From assembly GCA_945860575.1 (NCBI GenBank), contig CAMAQQ010000040.1, forward strand, positions 1 to 8,869: 8,869 bases of DNA, in the 5' to 3' direction. Positions within the stretch are counted from its first letter, which is position 1, and each line of letters starts with the position of its first letter. The notes beneath the pieces are model-generated. The model searched no databases and was not told the DNA's origin. It saw only the letters and a program-made list of their open reading frames with translations. This document shows, piece by piece, positions 1 to 6,965 of the stretch. A program made the position numbers and the translations under genes. The DNA comes from Ferrithrix thermotolerans DSM 19514 (GTDB lineage: Bacteria; Actinomycetota; Acidimicrobiia; Acidimicrobiales; Ilumatobacteraceae).

Positions 1-822
1 GAAAAAGAACTAGCGACAATTCTCGTTGAGCGTTCTTCTGGTCGACTGACACAAGACGGGCAAACGGTCGTCGAACACGCGCGACAAGTCTTCAACCAAA
101 TTCAAGACATCGCCGCGGCTGTCGAATCAAACGAAAAAGACATCGCCGGCGAAACTCGTCTGGGTTGTATCGGCACCACCGGGCGTTGGCTGATGCCCCG
201 CCTACTGCCCGTGCTTGCGCAGAAATTTCCAAATATCCATGTCACGATTTCTGAGGGAAGCACTTCGAGTTTGCTTCCGCGTCTAATTGATGGCTCACTT
301 GACGCATGCATTGTTCACTTACCAGTTGAGCACGACAATCTCGAATCAATTTCATTGTTCGCTGAAGATTTGATGCTGTTAGTAGATAACAAACACGAAT
401 GGGCAACGCTGAAAGAAATTACCATCACCGAACTCGCAACAAAGCCATTGTTGCTACCCCCGAAAAATACAGCCCTCCGAAGAATCTTGGATAGAGCGGC
501 CGGCTCGCAACGACTTGTATTAAAACCACAGGCCGAGATCGACGGAGTTCGACTTTTAACATCACTTGCATACGAGGGTTTCGGCGCAACCATCGTGCCC
601 GCAACAGCCACCCCAAATTGGCTTACTGGAAACTTCAAACGCGTCGCAGTTCCTGAACTTCCGCGGCGTGTTGTTGGTTGGGTGCAACAAGTACGACCAC
701 TGGCGACCAAAGCCACGCAGGCCGTCGGCACTGTTGTCCGAGAAGTAATTGAAAAAACCGACGATCAGCAACCAGGTGTGCACACAGGCAAAGGTGCATT
801 CCCTCTCAAACGTTCTTCTTAA
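1..822 (+). CDS. LysR-family transcriptional regulator, 5' end cut off by the window edge
   Basis: The frame is open from base 1, so the gene starts upstream of the window; 273 residues are visible. The first visible residues, through LVERSSGRLTQDG (about 8-20), match the end of the LysR winged helix-turn-helix, where families show LFeR..grl.LT..G. Roughly the first 30 residues, including most of the recognition helix, are therefore missing. A linker helix follows (about 21-50). The periplasmic-binding-protein-like effector domain then begins at RLGCIGTTGRWLMPRLLP (about 53-70) and includes the typical LIDGSLDACIVHLP segment and a late GFGATIVPA motif. The final 20 or so residues are a polar tail. 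Family members bind DNA as tetramers and respond to a small-molecule effector. The target is not evident; the downstream carboxyltransferase gene lies only 14 nt away in the same direction, so co-transcription is likely and autoregulation of that pair is possible. The internal ATG at 193 is not the start because the homology continues upstream of it. Confidence 0.9.
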   Translation, partial: EKELATILVERSSGRLTQDGQTVVEHARQVFNQIQDIAAAVESNEKDIAGETRLGCIGTTGRWLMPRLLPVLAQKFPNIHVTISEGSTSSLLPRLIDGSLDACIVHLPVEHDNLESISLFAEDLMLLVDNKHEWATLKEITITELATKPLLLPPKNTALRRILDRAAGSQRLVLKPQAEIDGVRLLTSLAYEGFGATIVPATATPNWLTGNFKRVAVPELPRRVVGWVQQVRPLATKATQAVGTVVREVIEKTDDQQPGVHTGKGAFPLKRSS

Positions 823-836
823 GTAGCCTTAACATC

Positions 837-2183
837 ATGACGGTTCATCTTCAGCGAGCGGTCAAAGGTGCCGCGGCTGCAGAAGTTCGCTGGCTTGAAA
901 CAATTGGTCGTCGCGCAGTTTGGGTTGACGTGGATGAATCGGTGCGCCGTGGTGCGCTTTCCGCAGAGGCGTCAGGCGTCATCGCCCACGCAGCAGACAC
1001 TGCGCGCGAAAAAGGTTTGCCTCTCGTGATGACAATCGGCAGTTCGGGTGCCGACATCGTTGAAGGCGTCGCAGCGTTACACGGTTGGGGTCAAGCCGCA
1101 AAAGCAATCGCGAAATGTTCTGGTTTTGTGCCAATCATTACCGTCGTAACTGGCCCCGCTGTTTCTGGTCCAGCGCTGCTAATCGGTTTGAGCGACATCG
1201 TTATTATGACCAGCGATTCTTATGCTTTTGTTAGCGGGCCAACGATGGTCGCCGAGTTCACCGGAATAAAAATCAACAATGACGAACTGGGTGGCGCGGA
1301 TATTCATGCAAAGCAAAGTGGCGTGGCTCATCTTGTTGTTGCAGATCGCCAAACAGCAATTGCCGAAGTCGAACATGTGCTCTCATTTTTGCCCGACAAT
1401 GTCGACGAAATTGCCCGACCGACCTTGACCTCTGACTCGGTTGATCGACTCACCCCCGAAGCCGGCAAATTGATCCCAGATTCATCAACGGGCAGTTACG
1501 ACGTCAAACAAGTTATTCAAGCCATTGCCGACGACGGTTACTTGCTTGAACTTCGCGCTCGTTGGGCGGCAAATATTGTGACTTGCTTAATTACCATCTC
1601 CGGGCAAAGCATCGGAGTAGTCGCCAATCAGCCAACAAATTTGGCCGGCACACTCGATATTCCTGCTTCACAAAAAGCTGCACGATTTGTTTCGTTCTGC
1701 GACGCTTTCAACATTCCGATTCTGACCCTTGTTGACACGCCTGGTTTCTATCCCGGCAAAGATCTCGAGTGGCGCGGAATGATTCGTCATGGTGCGCAAC
1801 TAGTTTTCGCCTATGGCCGAGCAACTGTGCCCCGAGTCTGTGTAATTTTGCGCAAGAGTTACGGCGGTGCCTACATTGTTATGGACTCAAAGAAAATGGG
1901 CAACGACGTGTGCATGGCGTGGCCAACTGCCGAACTCGCAGTGATGGGAGCCGGGCAGGCTGCCGCAATTCTCCAGCGCCGTGCAACACCCCAAGAGCGT
2001 GAAGCGTTCGAGCAAGACTACGTTGAGCGATTGTTAAATCCGTATGTCGCTGCTGAACGAGGATATGTAGACAGCGTGATTGACCCAGCAGATAGTCGCC
2101 GTGAAATTGCCGCAGCATTTTCGATGCTCAGCAATAAACGCGAAAAACTCCAGACTCGCAAGCACGACAACACGCCGCTATAA
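837..2183 (+). CDS. Acyl-CoA carboxylase carboxyltransferase (beta) subunit, short form
   Basis: The 448-residue protein has the two crotonase-like halves of the AccD/PccB carboxyltransferase, which moves a carboxyl group from carboxybiotin to an acyl-CoA. The N-terminal half shows the SGADIVEGVAALHGWG, SGPTMVAEFTG and ELGGADIHAKQSGVAH segments (about 70-165). The C-terminal half is strongly conserved: YDVKQVIQAIADDG (221-234), VVANQP, DIPASQKAARFV, VDTPGFYPG (299-307), RKSYGGAYIVM (339-349) and AWPTAELAVMGA (361-372). Family members are usually about 500-550 residues; the shortfall is at the N terminus, which lacks the usual ARERI..LLD lead-in. In the N-terminal oxyanion loop GPAVSGPA (106-113) replaces the usual GPCAGGAV. 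Residue 347 is Ile, at the position I recall as Ile420 in Streptomyces coelicolor AccB and Asp422 in PccB, which would favour a broad acetyl/propionyl substrate range. No biotin carboxylase or biotin carrier gene is in the window. No Shine-Dalgarno site precedes the ATG. The exact substrate is unresolved. Confidence 0.88.
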   Translation: MTVHLQRAVKGAAAAEVRWLETIGRRAVWVDVDESVRRGALSAEASGVIAHAADTAREKGLPLVMTIGSSGADIVEGVAALHGWGQAAKAIAKCSGFVPIITVVTGPAVSGPALLIGLSDIVIMTSDSYAFVSGPTMVAEFTGIKINNDELGGADIHAKQSGVAHLVVADRQTAIAEVEHVLSFLPDNVDEIARPTLTSDSVDRLTPEAGKLIPDSSTGSYDVKQVIQAIADDGYLLELRARWAANIVTCLITISGQSIGVVANQPTNLAGTLDIPASQKAARFVSFCDAFNIPILTLVDTPGFYPGKDLEWRGMIRHGAQLVFAYGRATVPRVCVILRKSYGGAYIVMDSKKMGNDVCMAWPTAELAVMGAGQAAAILQRRATPQEREAFEQDYVERLLNPYVAAERGYVDSVIDPADSRREIAAAFSMLSNKREKLQTRKHDNTPL

Positions 2184-2195
2184 CGGTCTCGGCAA

Positions 2196-2237
2196 CTAGT
2201 CCTGCGACTAGATTGAACCTGGGACGGGAAGCTCCCA
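2196..2237 (+). promoter_or_regulatory. Two short inverted repeats in the citrate synthase leader
   Basis: The 75-nt gap before citrate synthase holds a perfect 6-bp inverted repeat, CTAGTC (2196-2201) and GACTAG (2206-2211), with a 4-nt loop. A second one, TGGGA (2220-2224) and TCCCA (2233-2237), has an alternative pairing of GGGA (2226-2229) with TCCC (2233-2236). Neither is followed by a T run, so neither is a standard intrinsic terminator. They could be an operator, an mRNA leader structure or chance. No convincing sigma-70 promoter was found between the two genes, so whether citrate synthase is transcribed from here or by read-through is unclear. Confidence 0.35.
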
Positions 2238-2246
2238 CAACATAAA

Positions 2247-2251
2247 AAGGA
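2247..2251 (+). promoter_or_regulatory. Ribosome binding site of citrate synthase (GTG start)
   Basis: AAGGA, preceded by an A run, lies 7 nt upstream of a GTG codon at 2259-2261. It is one of only two clear Shine-Dalgarno sites in the window. It supports the non-ATG start, and the next residues (AETITIIDDRTGK) are a plausible citrate synthase N terminus. Confidence 0.7.
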
Positions 2252-2258
2252 CACCACA

Positions 2259-3530
2259 GTGGCTGAAACAATCACCATTATTGATGACCGGACTGGTAAA
2301 AAAGTTACGGTTCCGCTACGAGACGGCGTTTTCCCGTCGAGTGCATTGCGCGAACTTGACCCTGACTTGCGAATGTACGACCCAGCGTTTTTATCAACTG
2401 CGGCATGCGAATCTTCAATTACTTATATTGACGGCGATGCAGGGATCTTGCGTTATCGCGGATATCCAATCGAACAATTGGCAGAAAAATCTACATATCT
2501 TGAAGTTGCGTACTTGCTGTTGAACGGCGAATTGCCAACTGCATCACAACTTGAAAAATGGAACTACGAAGTGATTCATCACACGATGATCCATGAGAAT
2601 ATGCGCAAGCGGTTCGTTGACGGCTTTCACTATGACGCACACCCAATGGGCATGTTCGTATCTGCTGTCGCTGCTCTCGGCACTTTCTATCCAGAATCGA
2701 AAGAGATTTTCAACCCTGCTTCACTAAACAAACAAATTTTGCGCCTAATCGCCAAAGTGCCGACTCTCGCCGCCATGTGCCATCGATTTAGTTCGGGTTT
2801 GCCGTTCGTTTCGCCGAACAATTCGATGAGTTACCCGGAAAACTTCTTGAACATGATGTTCAGGCTTGGCGACGACCACATGGTCGACCCACGACTTACA
2901 AAAGCAATGGACCTCTTGTTTATGTTGCACGCCGACCACGAACAAAATTGCGGAACGACCGCGATGCGAGTCGTCGCTTCATCACATGCTGACCCATACA
3001 GCGCGATGTCGGCTGCGTCATCCGCTCTCTATGGCCCACTTCATGGTGGCGCAAATGAAGCCGCTATTAACATGCTCACCGAGATTGGCAGCATCAATGA
3101 TGTTGAAGCGTTCATCAAAGCAGTCAAAGCAGGTCAAGGCCGTCTGCAAGGTTTCGGTCACCGTGTTTACAAAAACTACGACCCCCGAGCGGCGATCATT
3201 AAAAAAGCCGCGTACGAAGTTTTTGAAGTCACAGGGAAGAATCAACTGCTTGACATTGCGCTAAAACTCGAAGAAGTTGCGCTCAGCGATGACTATTTCA
3301 TTTCACGCAAGTTATATCCAAATGTTGACTTCTATTCTGGGTTGATTTATCAAGCGCTTGGATTTCCGATTGAGATGTTCACGGTGTTGTTCGCAATCCC
3401 ACGGACTGTCGGCTGGCTGGCTCACTTCAGCGAATTGCTCAAAGACGATGAACAAAAAATTAGTCGACCTCGTCAGATGTATACGGGTGTCGATAAACGC
3501 GACTACGTTTCGATTAACAAACGTCAATAA
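2259..3530 (+). CDS. gltA: Citrate synthase (hexameric GltA type)
   Basis: This enzyme condenses acetyl-CoA and oxaloacetate into citrate, the entry step of the TCA cycle, in the cytoplasm. The 423 residues are close to the roughly 430 of the NADH-sensitive GltA class, and the protein carries that class's N-terminal extension before the ILRYRGYPIEQLAEKS segment (63-78). The catalytic residues are visible: His227 in LHADHEQN, His262 in GPLHGGANEA and Asp357 in KLYPNVDFYSG, matching His264, His305 and Asp362 of the E. coli enzyme. The oxaloacetate-binding GFGHRVYKNYDPRA segment (298-311) and the late PRTVGWLAHF (381-390) are also intact. The GTG start has a good Shine-Dalgarno site. The carboxyltransferase gene lies 75 nt upstream in the same direction. 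The last 17 bp, including the stop, overlap the 3' end of the opposite-strand oxidoreductase gene. A 2-methylcitrate synthase role is less likely given the length and the N-terminal extension. Confidence 0.95.
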   Translation: MAETITIIDDRTGKKVTVPLRDGVFPSSALRELDPDLRMYDPAFLSTAACESSITYIDGDAGILRYRGYPIEQLAEKSTYLEVAYLLLNGELPTASQLEKWNYEVIHHTMIHENMRKRFVDGFHYDAHPMGMFVSAVAALGTFYPESKEIFNPASLNKQILRLIAKVPTLAAMCHRFSSGLPFVSPNNSMSYPENFLNMMFRLGDDHMVDPRLTKAMDLLFMLHADHEQNCGTTAMRVVASSHADPYSAMSAASSALYGPLHGGANEAAINMLTEIGSINDVEAFIKAVKAGQGRLQGFGHRVYKNYDPRAAIIKKAAYEVFEVTGKNQLLDIALKLEEVALSDDYFISRKLYPNVDFYSGLIYQALGFPIEMFTVLFAIPRTVGWLAHFSELLKDDEQKISRPRQMYTGVDKRDYVSINKRQ

Positions 3531-4494
3531 TAATTTTGCCAGTGCTGGCGTTGGTCTCCATATAGCGGTGTGCTGACGAAATATCTTTGAGTGAATACCT
3601 GCTGTCAATAATTGGGCGCAACTTGCCCGTCTCGAACATCGGCAAAATTTCAGCGATGAATCTTTGAGTTACTGCAATTTTTTCTTCGAGCGGTCGTGGT
3701 CGCAAAACCGTTCCGATCAAGTGAGCGCGTTTGGGCATCAAAGCCCCAATGTTGAATTGAGTCGTTCCACCGCCCATTAAACCAACCTGAACAATCGTGC
3801 CTCTTTGAGCCAGCGAAGCAACATTTTTATTTAGATATTCGCCACCGATCACATCGAGCACCACATTGACGCCGTGATTATTTGTTGCATGCTTACATGC
3901 TTCAACAAAATCTTCAGTTTTATAATCAACAGCCAAATCAGCGCCAAGCGACAGACAAGCATCACGCTTGCCCAATGAGCAAGTGACAATCACATTGGCA
4001 CCAATGGCCTTACAAATTTGTATCGCCGCAGTGCCCACACCCGACGCACCAGCGTGAACGAGCGCCCACCCACCTGATTTCAAATTGCCCTGACAAACCA
4101 ACGCATCCCACGCAGTAATAAACACTTCGGGAATCGCACCAGCATCGTCGAAATCTACTTTGGTCGGAACGCGCATCGCCTGCTGTTCGTGAACAACTAG
4201 AAATTCGGCGTATCCACCACCACTGACTATGCCCATCACTTGGTCACCTGGTTTGAAACTGCTCACCTGCTCACCACAAAATTCGACCGTGCCAGCAAAT
4301 TCAAGACCAGGAATCTCATGTGTGCCTGGGAATGGATCTGGATAAAAACCCATCCTCTGCAATAAGTCAGCGCGATTTAACGAAGTGGCACGAACCTTAA
4401 CCAAAATTTCATTCGTATCTGGTTGGGGCTTATCAACTTCAACTATCGACAGAACTTCGGGGTCGCCATATTTTGTAATTACGACCGCGCGCAT
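3514..4494 (-). CDS. NAD(P)H:quinone oxidoreductase-like zinc-independent MDR protein
   Basis: The 326-residue protein is a medium-chain dehydrogenase/reductase of the quinone oxidoreductase/zeta-crystallin branch, closest in pattern to the PIG3/TP53I3-type proteins. The GroES-like N-terminal domain carries VRATSLNRADLLQRMGFYP (34-52), PGLEFAGTV (62-70) and GDQVMGIVSGGGYAEF (83-98). The Rossmann domain shows LVHAGASGVGTAAIQ (145-159), in which GASGVG is the usual NADPH-binding turn, and LGADLAVDY (183-191). The cysteine and histidine ligands of zinc alcohol dehydrogenases are not at the expected places. Family members reduce quinones or alpha,beta-unsaturated carbonyls with NADPH; the physiological substrate cannot be read from sequence. 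The ATG lies 2 nt after the stop of isocitrate dehydrogenase (TAA-TC-ATG) with no Shine-Dalgarno site, so translation is probably coupled. The upstream enzyme produces NADPH, the likely cofactor here. The 3' end overlaps citrate synthase by 17 bp. Confidence 0.88.
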   Translation of the reverse strand: MRAVVITKYGDPEVLSIVEVDKPQPDTNEILVKVRATSLNRADLLQRMGFYPDPFPGTHEIPGLEFAGTVEFCGEQVSSFKPGDQVMGIVSGGGYAEFLVVHEQQAMRVPTKVDFDDAGAIPEVFITAWDALVCQGNLKSGGWALVHAGASGVGTAAIQICKAIGANVIVTCSLGKRDACLSLGADLAVDYKTEDFVEACKHATNNHGVNVVLDVIGGEYLNKNVASLAQRGTIVQVGLMGGGTTQFNIGALMPKRAHLIGTVLRPRPLEEKIAVTQRFIAEILPMFETGKLRPIIDSRYSLKDISSAHRYMETNASTGKIIIDVC

Positions 4495-4496
4495 GA

Positions 4497-5720
4497 TTAG
4501 TGACTAGCCATCTTTTCTTGCAGGCGACGATCAACGGCTGTCAAAAATTGTTGTGTGGTCAACCACGGTTGGTCTTTCGAGACAAGAGCCGCCAAATCTT
4601 TGGTCATCTCGCCACCTTCAACGGTTTCAACACAAACTGCTTCAAGAGTTTGCGCAAATTCAATAACTTTTGGTGTGTTATCAAGTTTGCCGCGATGGCT
4701 AAGACCGCGTGTCCATGCAAAAATTGAAGCAATTGAATTTGTCGAAGTCTCCAAACCTTTTTGATGGTCGCGGTAATGGCGGGTAACCGTGCCGTGAGCC
4801 GCCTCTGACTCTAAAACTCTGCCATCTGGAGTAGTCAAAACCGAAGTCATTAAGCCAAGTGAGCCGAAGCCTTGAGCGACAATGTCAGATTGCACATCGC
4901 CATCATAATTTTTACACGCCCATAAATATCCGCCCTCCCAACGCATCATGCAAGCCACCATGTCATCGATCAAACGATGTTCATAAGTAAGTTTGCGTTT
5001 ATCGAACTCGGCTTTGAATTCGGCGTCAAAGATTTCTTGAAAGATGTCTTTAAACCGACCGTCATAGGCTTTAAGAATCGTGTTCTTGGTGCTCAAGAAC
5101 ACGGGGTAATTGCGTTGCAAGCCGTAGTTGAATGATGCTCTAGCAAAACTACGAATTGATTCGTCGTAGTTATACATTCCCATCACGACACCCGAACCCT
5201 TGAAGTCTGCAACTTTCATCTCAACTGGTTTGCTGCCGTCTTGTGGCACATATGTCATCGTCACTGCTCCGGGCCCCGGAACCTTGAAATCAGTTGCCTT
5301 GTATTGATCTCCGTGTGCATGGCGCCCAATCACAATTGGCTTGTTCCAGTGAGGTACAAGTTTCGGAATGTTGCTACAAATAATCGGCTCACGAAAAACA
5401 ACACCGTCCAAAATATTTCGGATCGTGCCGTTGGGTGACTTCCACATTTGCTTCAAGTTAAATTCTTTAACGCGTGCTTCGTCTGGTGTAATCGTTGCGC
5501 ACTTAACGCCGACACCATGTTTCAAAATCGCATTCGCTGCGTCAATTGTTATTTGGTCGCTCGTCGCATCACGATTCTCAACGCCGAGATCGTAGTAGTC
5601 AATGTTGATGTCAAGATACGGCAAAATCAATCGATCCTTAATGAACTTCCAAATGATTCGCGTCATCTCATCGCCGTCAAGATCTACAACTGGATTTGCA
5701 ACTTTAATTTTTGATGACAT
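4497..5720 (-). CDS. icd: NADP-dependent isocitrate dehydrogenase, eukaryote-like homodimeric type
   Basis: This enzyme oxidatively decarboxylates isocitrate to 2-oxoglutarate with formation of NADPH, in the TCA cycle. The 407 residues align almost number for number with human IDH1 rather than with the E. coli Icd class. The substrate-binding residues are present: Ser95 and Asn97 in WKSPNGTIRN, Arg101, Arg110 in VVFREPI, and Arg133 in IVIGRHAHGDQY (the IDH1 Arg132 equivalent). So are the catalytic Tyr140 and Lys212 (LSTKNT) and the metal ligands Asp252, Asp275 and Asp279 (IDDMV and NYDGDVQSD). Arg314 and His315 in HGTVTRHYR are the NADP-specificity pair of this class, so NADP rather than NAD is expected. 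The ATG at 5718-5720 is supported by a GGAG site (5725-5728). It is the first gene of a two-gene - strand operon with the oxidoreductase, divergent from the acyl-CoA dehydrogenase. No truncation or missing active-site residue was seen. Confidence 0.95.
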   Translation of the reverse strand: MSSKIKVANPVVDLDGDEMTRIIWKFIKDRLILPYLDINIDYYDLGVENRDATSDQITIDAANAILKHGVGVKCATITPDEARVKEFNLKQMWKSPNGTIRNILDGVVFREPIICSNIPKLVPHWNKPIVIGRHAHGDQYKATDFKVPGPGAVTMTYVPQDGSKPVEMKVADFKGSGVVMGMYNYDESIRSFARASFNYGLQRNYPVFLSTKNTILKAYDGRFKDIFQEIFDAEFKAEFDKRKLTYEHRLIDDMVACMMRWEGGYLWACKNYDGDVQSDIVAQGFGSLGLMTSVLTTPDGRVLESEAAHGTVTRHYRDHQKGLETSTNSIASIFAWTRGLSHRGKLDNTPKVIEFAQTLEAVCVETVEGGEMTKDLAALVSKDQPWLTTQQFLTAVDRRLQEKMASH

Positions 5721-5724
5721 AAAA

Positions 5725-5728
5725 CTCC
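5725..5728 (-). promoter_or_regulatory. Ribosome binding site of isocitrate dehydrogenase
   Basis: On the - strand GTGGAG is followed by TTTT and then the ATG. The GGAG core sits 4 nt from the start, a slightly short spacing, and supports the ATG at 5718-5720 as the start. Confidence 0.6.
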
Positions 5729-5744
5729 ACTAGTTTCGGCTTGG

Positions 5745-5766
5745 TCTTACTTGTATCTTACTTGTA
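5745..5766. repeat. Perfect tandem 11-bp repeat in the divergent intergenic region
   Basis: TCTTACTTGTA occurs twice with no spacer (5745-5755 and 5756-5766), so the period is 11 bp, about one helical turn. It lies between the divergent isocitrate dehydrogenase and acyl-CoA dehydrogenase genes, where the promoters of both operons should be. Read on the - strand each unit is TACAAGTAAGA, and TAAGAT spanning the junction could serve as a -10 element for isocitrate dehydrogenase, although no good -35 was found. It could be a direct-repeat operator bound on one DNA face, or a replication slippage product. Confidence 0.6.
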
Positions 5767-5836
5767 CACAGTAGTCACCGAACCAATGACTATCCCAACG
5801 CAGGAAATTTTCAAATCGGCACGTACCATCTTCGTT

Positions 5837-6943
5837 GTGGACTTCGCGTGGACGCCAGAGCAAAAAGCGCTACGCGAACACGCTCGTTCGGTGGCCACAA
5901 AGGCAGTCAAAAAATACGGCCGATTCAATGACACATGGATGAACGGCTACTCTCGCGAATTTTCTCGCGAACTGGCGTCTCATGGTTGGATCGGCATGAC
6001 ATGGCCTGCCGAATTTGGTGGCGGTGGCCGACCCGCAATAGATCGACTAATTGTTGGTGAAGAAATGATCAGCGCTGGTGCACCGATCGCTGCATCTTGG
6101 TTTGCTGATCGCCAAATGGGACCCGCGTTGATTGCATACGGCACGAAAGAACAACAAGACGCATTTTTGCCCGAGATGCTCACTGGCAATACAACTTGGT
6201 GCATCGGCATGAGCGAGCCCAACGCAGGCAGCGACCTTGCATCATTAAAAACATTTGCACAGCGCGACGGCGACGAGTTTGTGATTAATGGCCAAAAGAT
6301 CTGGACAAGTTTCGGTGAACATGCCGATTATTGCTATTTGATTTGTCGCACCAGTAACGACGGGTCTCCACATGCGGGTATCAGCGAAATTATTGTGCCG
6401 ATGAAAACTTCAGGAATCGAAGTTCGGCCAATCAAAGACATGACAACCAATAGTCATTTCTGCGAAGTTTTCTATACGAATGTACGTGTGCCGGCGACGA
6501 ATCTAGTCGGCGCTCTCGGCGGAGCGTTCAAGCAGACAATGCGACAACTTGAGCATGAGCGTGGCGGCATTGATCGACTGGTCTCAAATCATGCACTATA
6601 CAAAATTGCCCTCGAATGCGCTGACCGTAAAGATTTGTTGATTCGCCAAGAAATCGCCGCACTTGAAACCGGCTATCAAATTGGTCGAATCTTGGTCATT
6701 CGTGAAGTGTTGCATCAAGCCCCAGGTGGTTTCTCGGCTGCAACGAAATGTTTCTGCACCGAACATGAATGGCGTGTTGCTCAATTCGTCAATAAGGTTT
6801 TCGGCGCTCACGCCTTGTTATGGGACGACCTCTGCCAAGGTCTGGCATACGCCTCGGCCTACACAATCATGGGTGGAACTTCTAACGTGATGCGCAACAT
6901 TCTTGGCGAGCGCACACTCGGCCTGCCCCGCGAACCCAAATAA
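5837..6943 (+). CDS. Acyl-CoA dehydrogenase (FadE-like)
   Basis: This is an FAD enzyme that introduces the alpha,beta double bond into an acyl-CoA thioester. The start is uncertain. The GTG at 5837 puts V-DFAWTPEQKALR at the N terminus, where family members typically begin MDF.LTPEQ, giving 368 residues. An ATG at 5786 would add 17 residues and a TTG at 5741 would add 32 and run into the tandem repeat. None has a Shine-Dalgarno site. Visible segments are WPAEFGGGG (56-64), the FAD/substrate motif WCIGMSEPNAGSDL (121-134), VINGQKIWTS (149-158) and the C-terminal GGTSNVMRNILGERTLGLPR (346-365). At the position of the MCAD catalytic Glu376 (the YEGT motif) this protein has MGGT (345-348), so that Glu is Gly. 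Glu239 or Glu241 in LEHER is a candidate base placed like Glu254 of isovaleryl-CoA dehydrogenase. Actinobacterial FadE proteins often work as alpha2-beta2 heterotetramers; no second subunit gene is visible. The substrate is unknown. The hydrolase gene follows 22 nt downstream. Confidence 0.9.
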   Translation: MDFAWTPEQKALREHARSVATKAVKKYGRFNDTWMNGYSREFSRELASHGWIGMTWPAEFGGGGRPAIDRLIVGEEMISAGAPIAASWFADRQMGPALIAYGTKEQQDAFLPEMLTGNTTWCIGMSEPNAGSDLASLKTFAQRDGDEFVINGQKIWTSFGEHADYCYLICRTSNDGSPHAGISEIIVPMKTSGIEVRPIKDMTTNSHFCEVFYTNVRVPATNLVGALGGAFKQTMRQLEHERGGIDRLVSNHALYKIALECADRKDLLIRQEIAALETGYQIGRILVIREVLHQAPGGFSAATKCFCTEHEWRVAQFVNKVFGAHALLWDDLCQGLAYASAYTIMGGTSNVMRNILGERTLGLPREPK

Positions 6944-6965
6944 CTCACTCAACTAGTCTTGGGAA

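Noticed and set aside
315..731. Long - strand open frame opposite the LysR-type gene
   Set aside because: It is antisense to a gene with clear homology and its translation has no recognisable domain.
193..822. ATG at 193 as the start of the LysR-type gene
   Set aside because: The frame is open to base 1 and its translation upstream of 193 carries LysR helix-turn-helix and linker sequence, so the ATG is internal.
2184..2258. Intrinsic terminator after the carboxyltransferase gene
   Set aside because: Hairpins are present but no T run follows either of them.
5741..5785. TTG at 5741 as the start of the acyl-CoA dehydrogenase
   Set aside because: It has no ribosome binding site, its first residues come from the tandem repeat, and the family N terminus begins near 5837.
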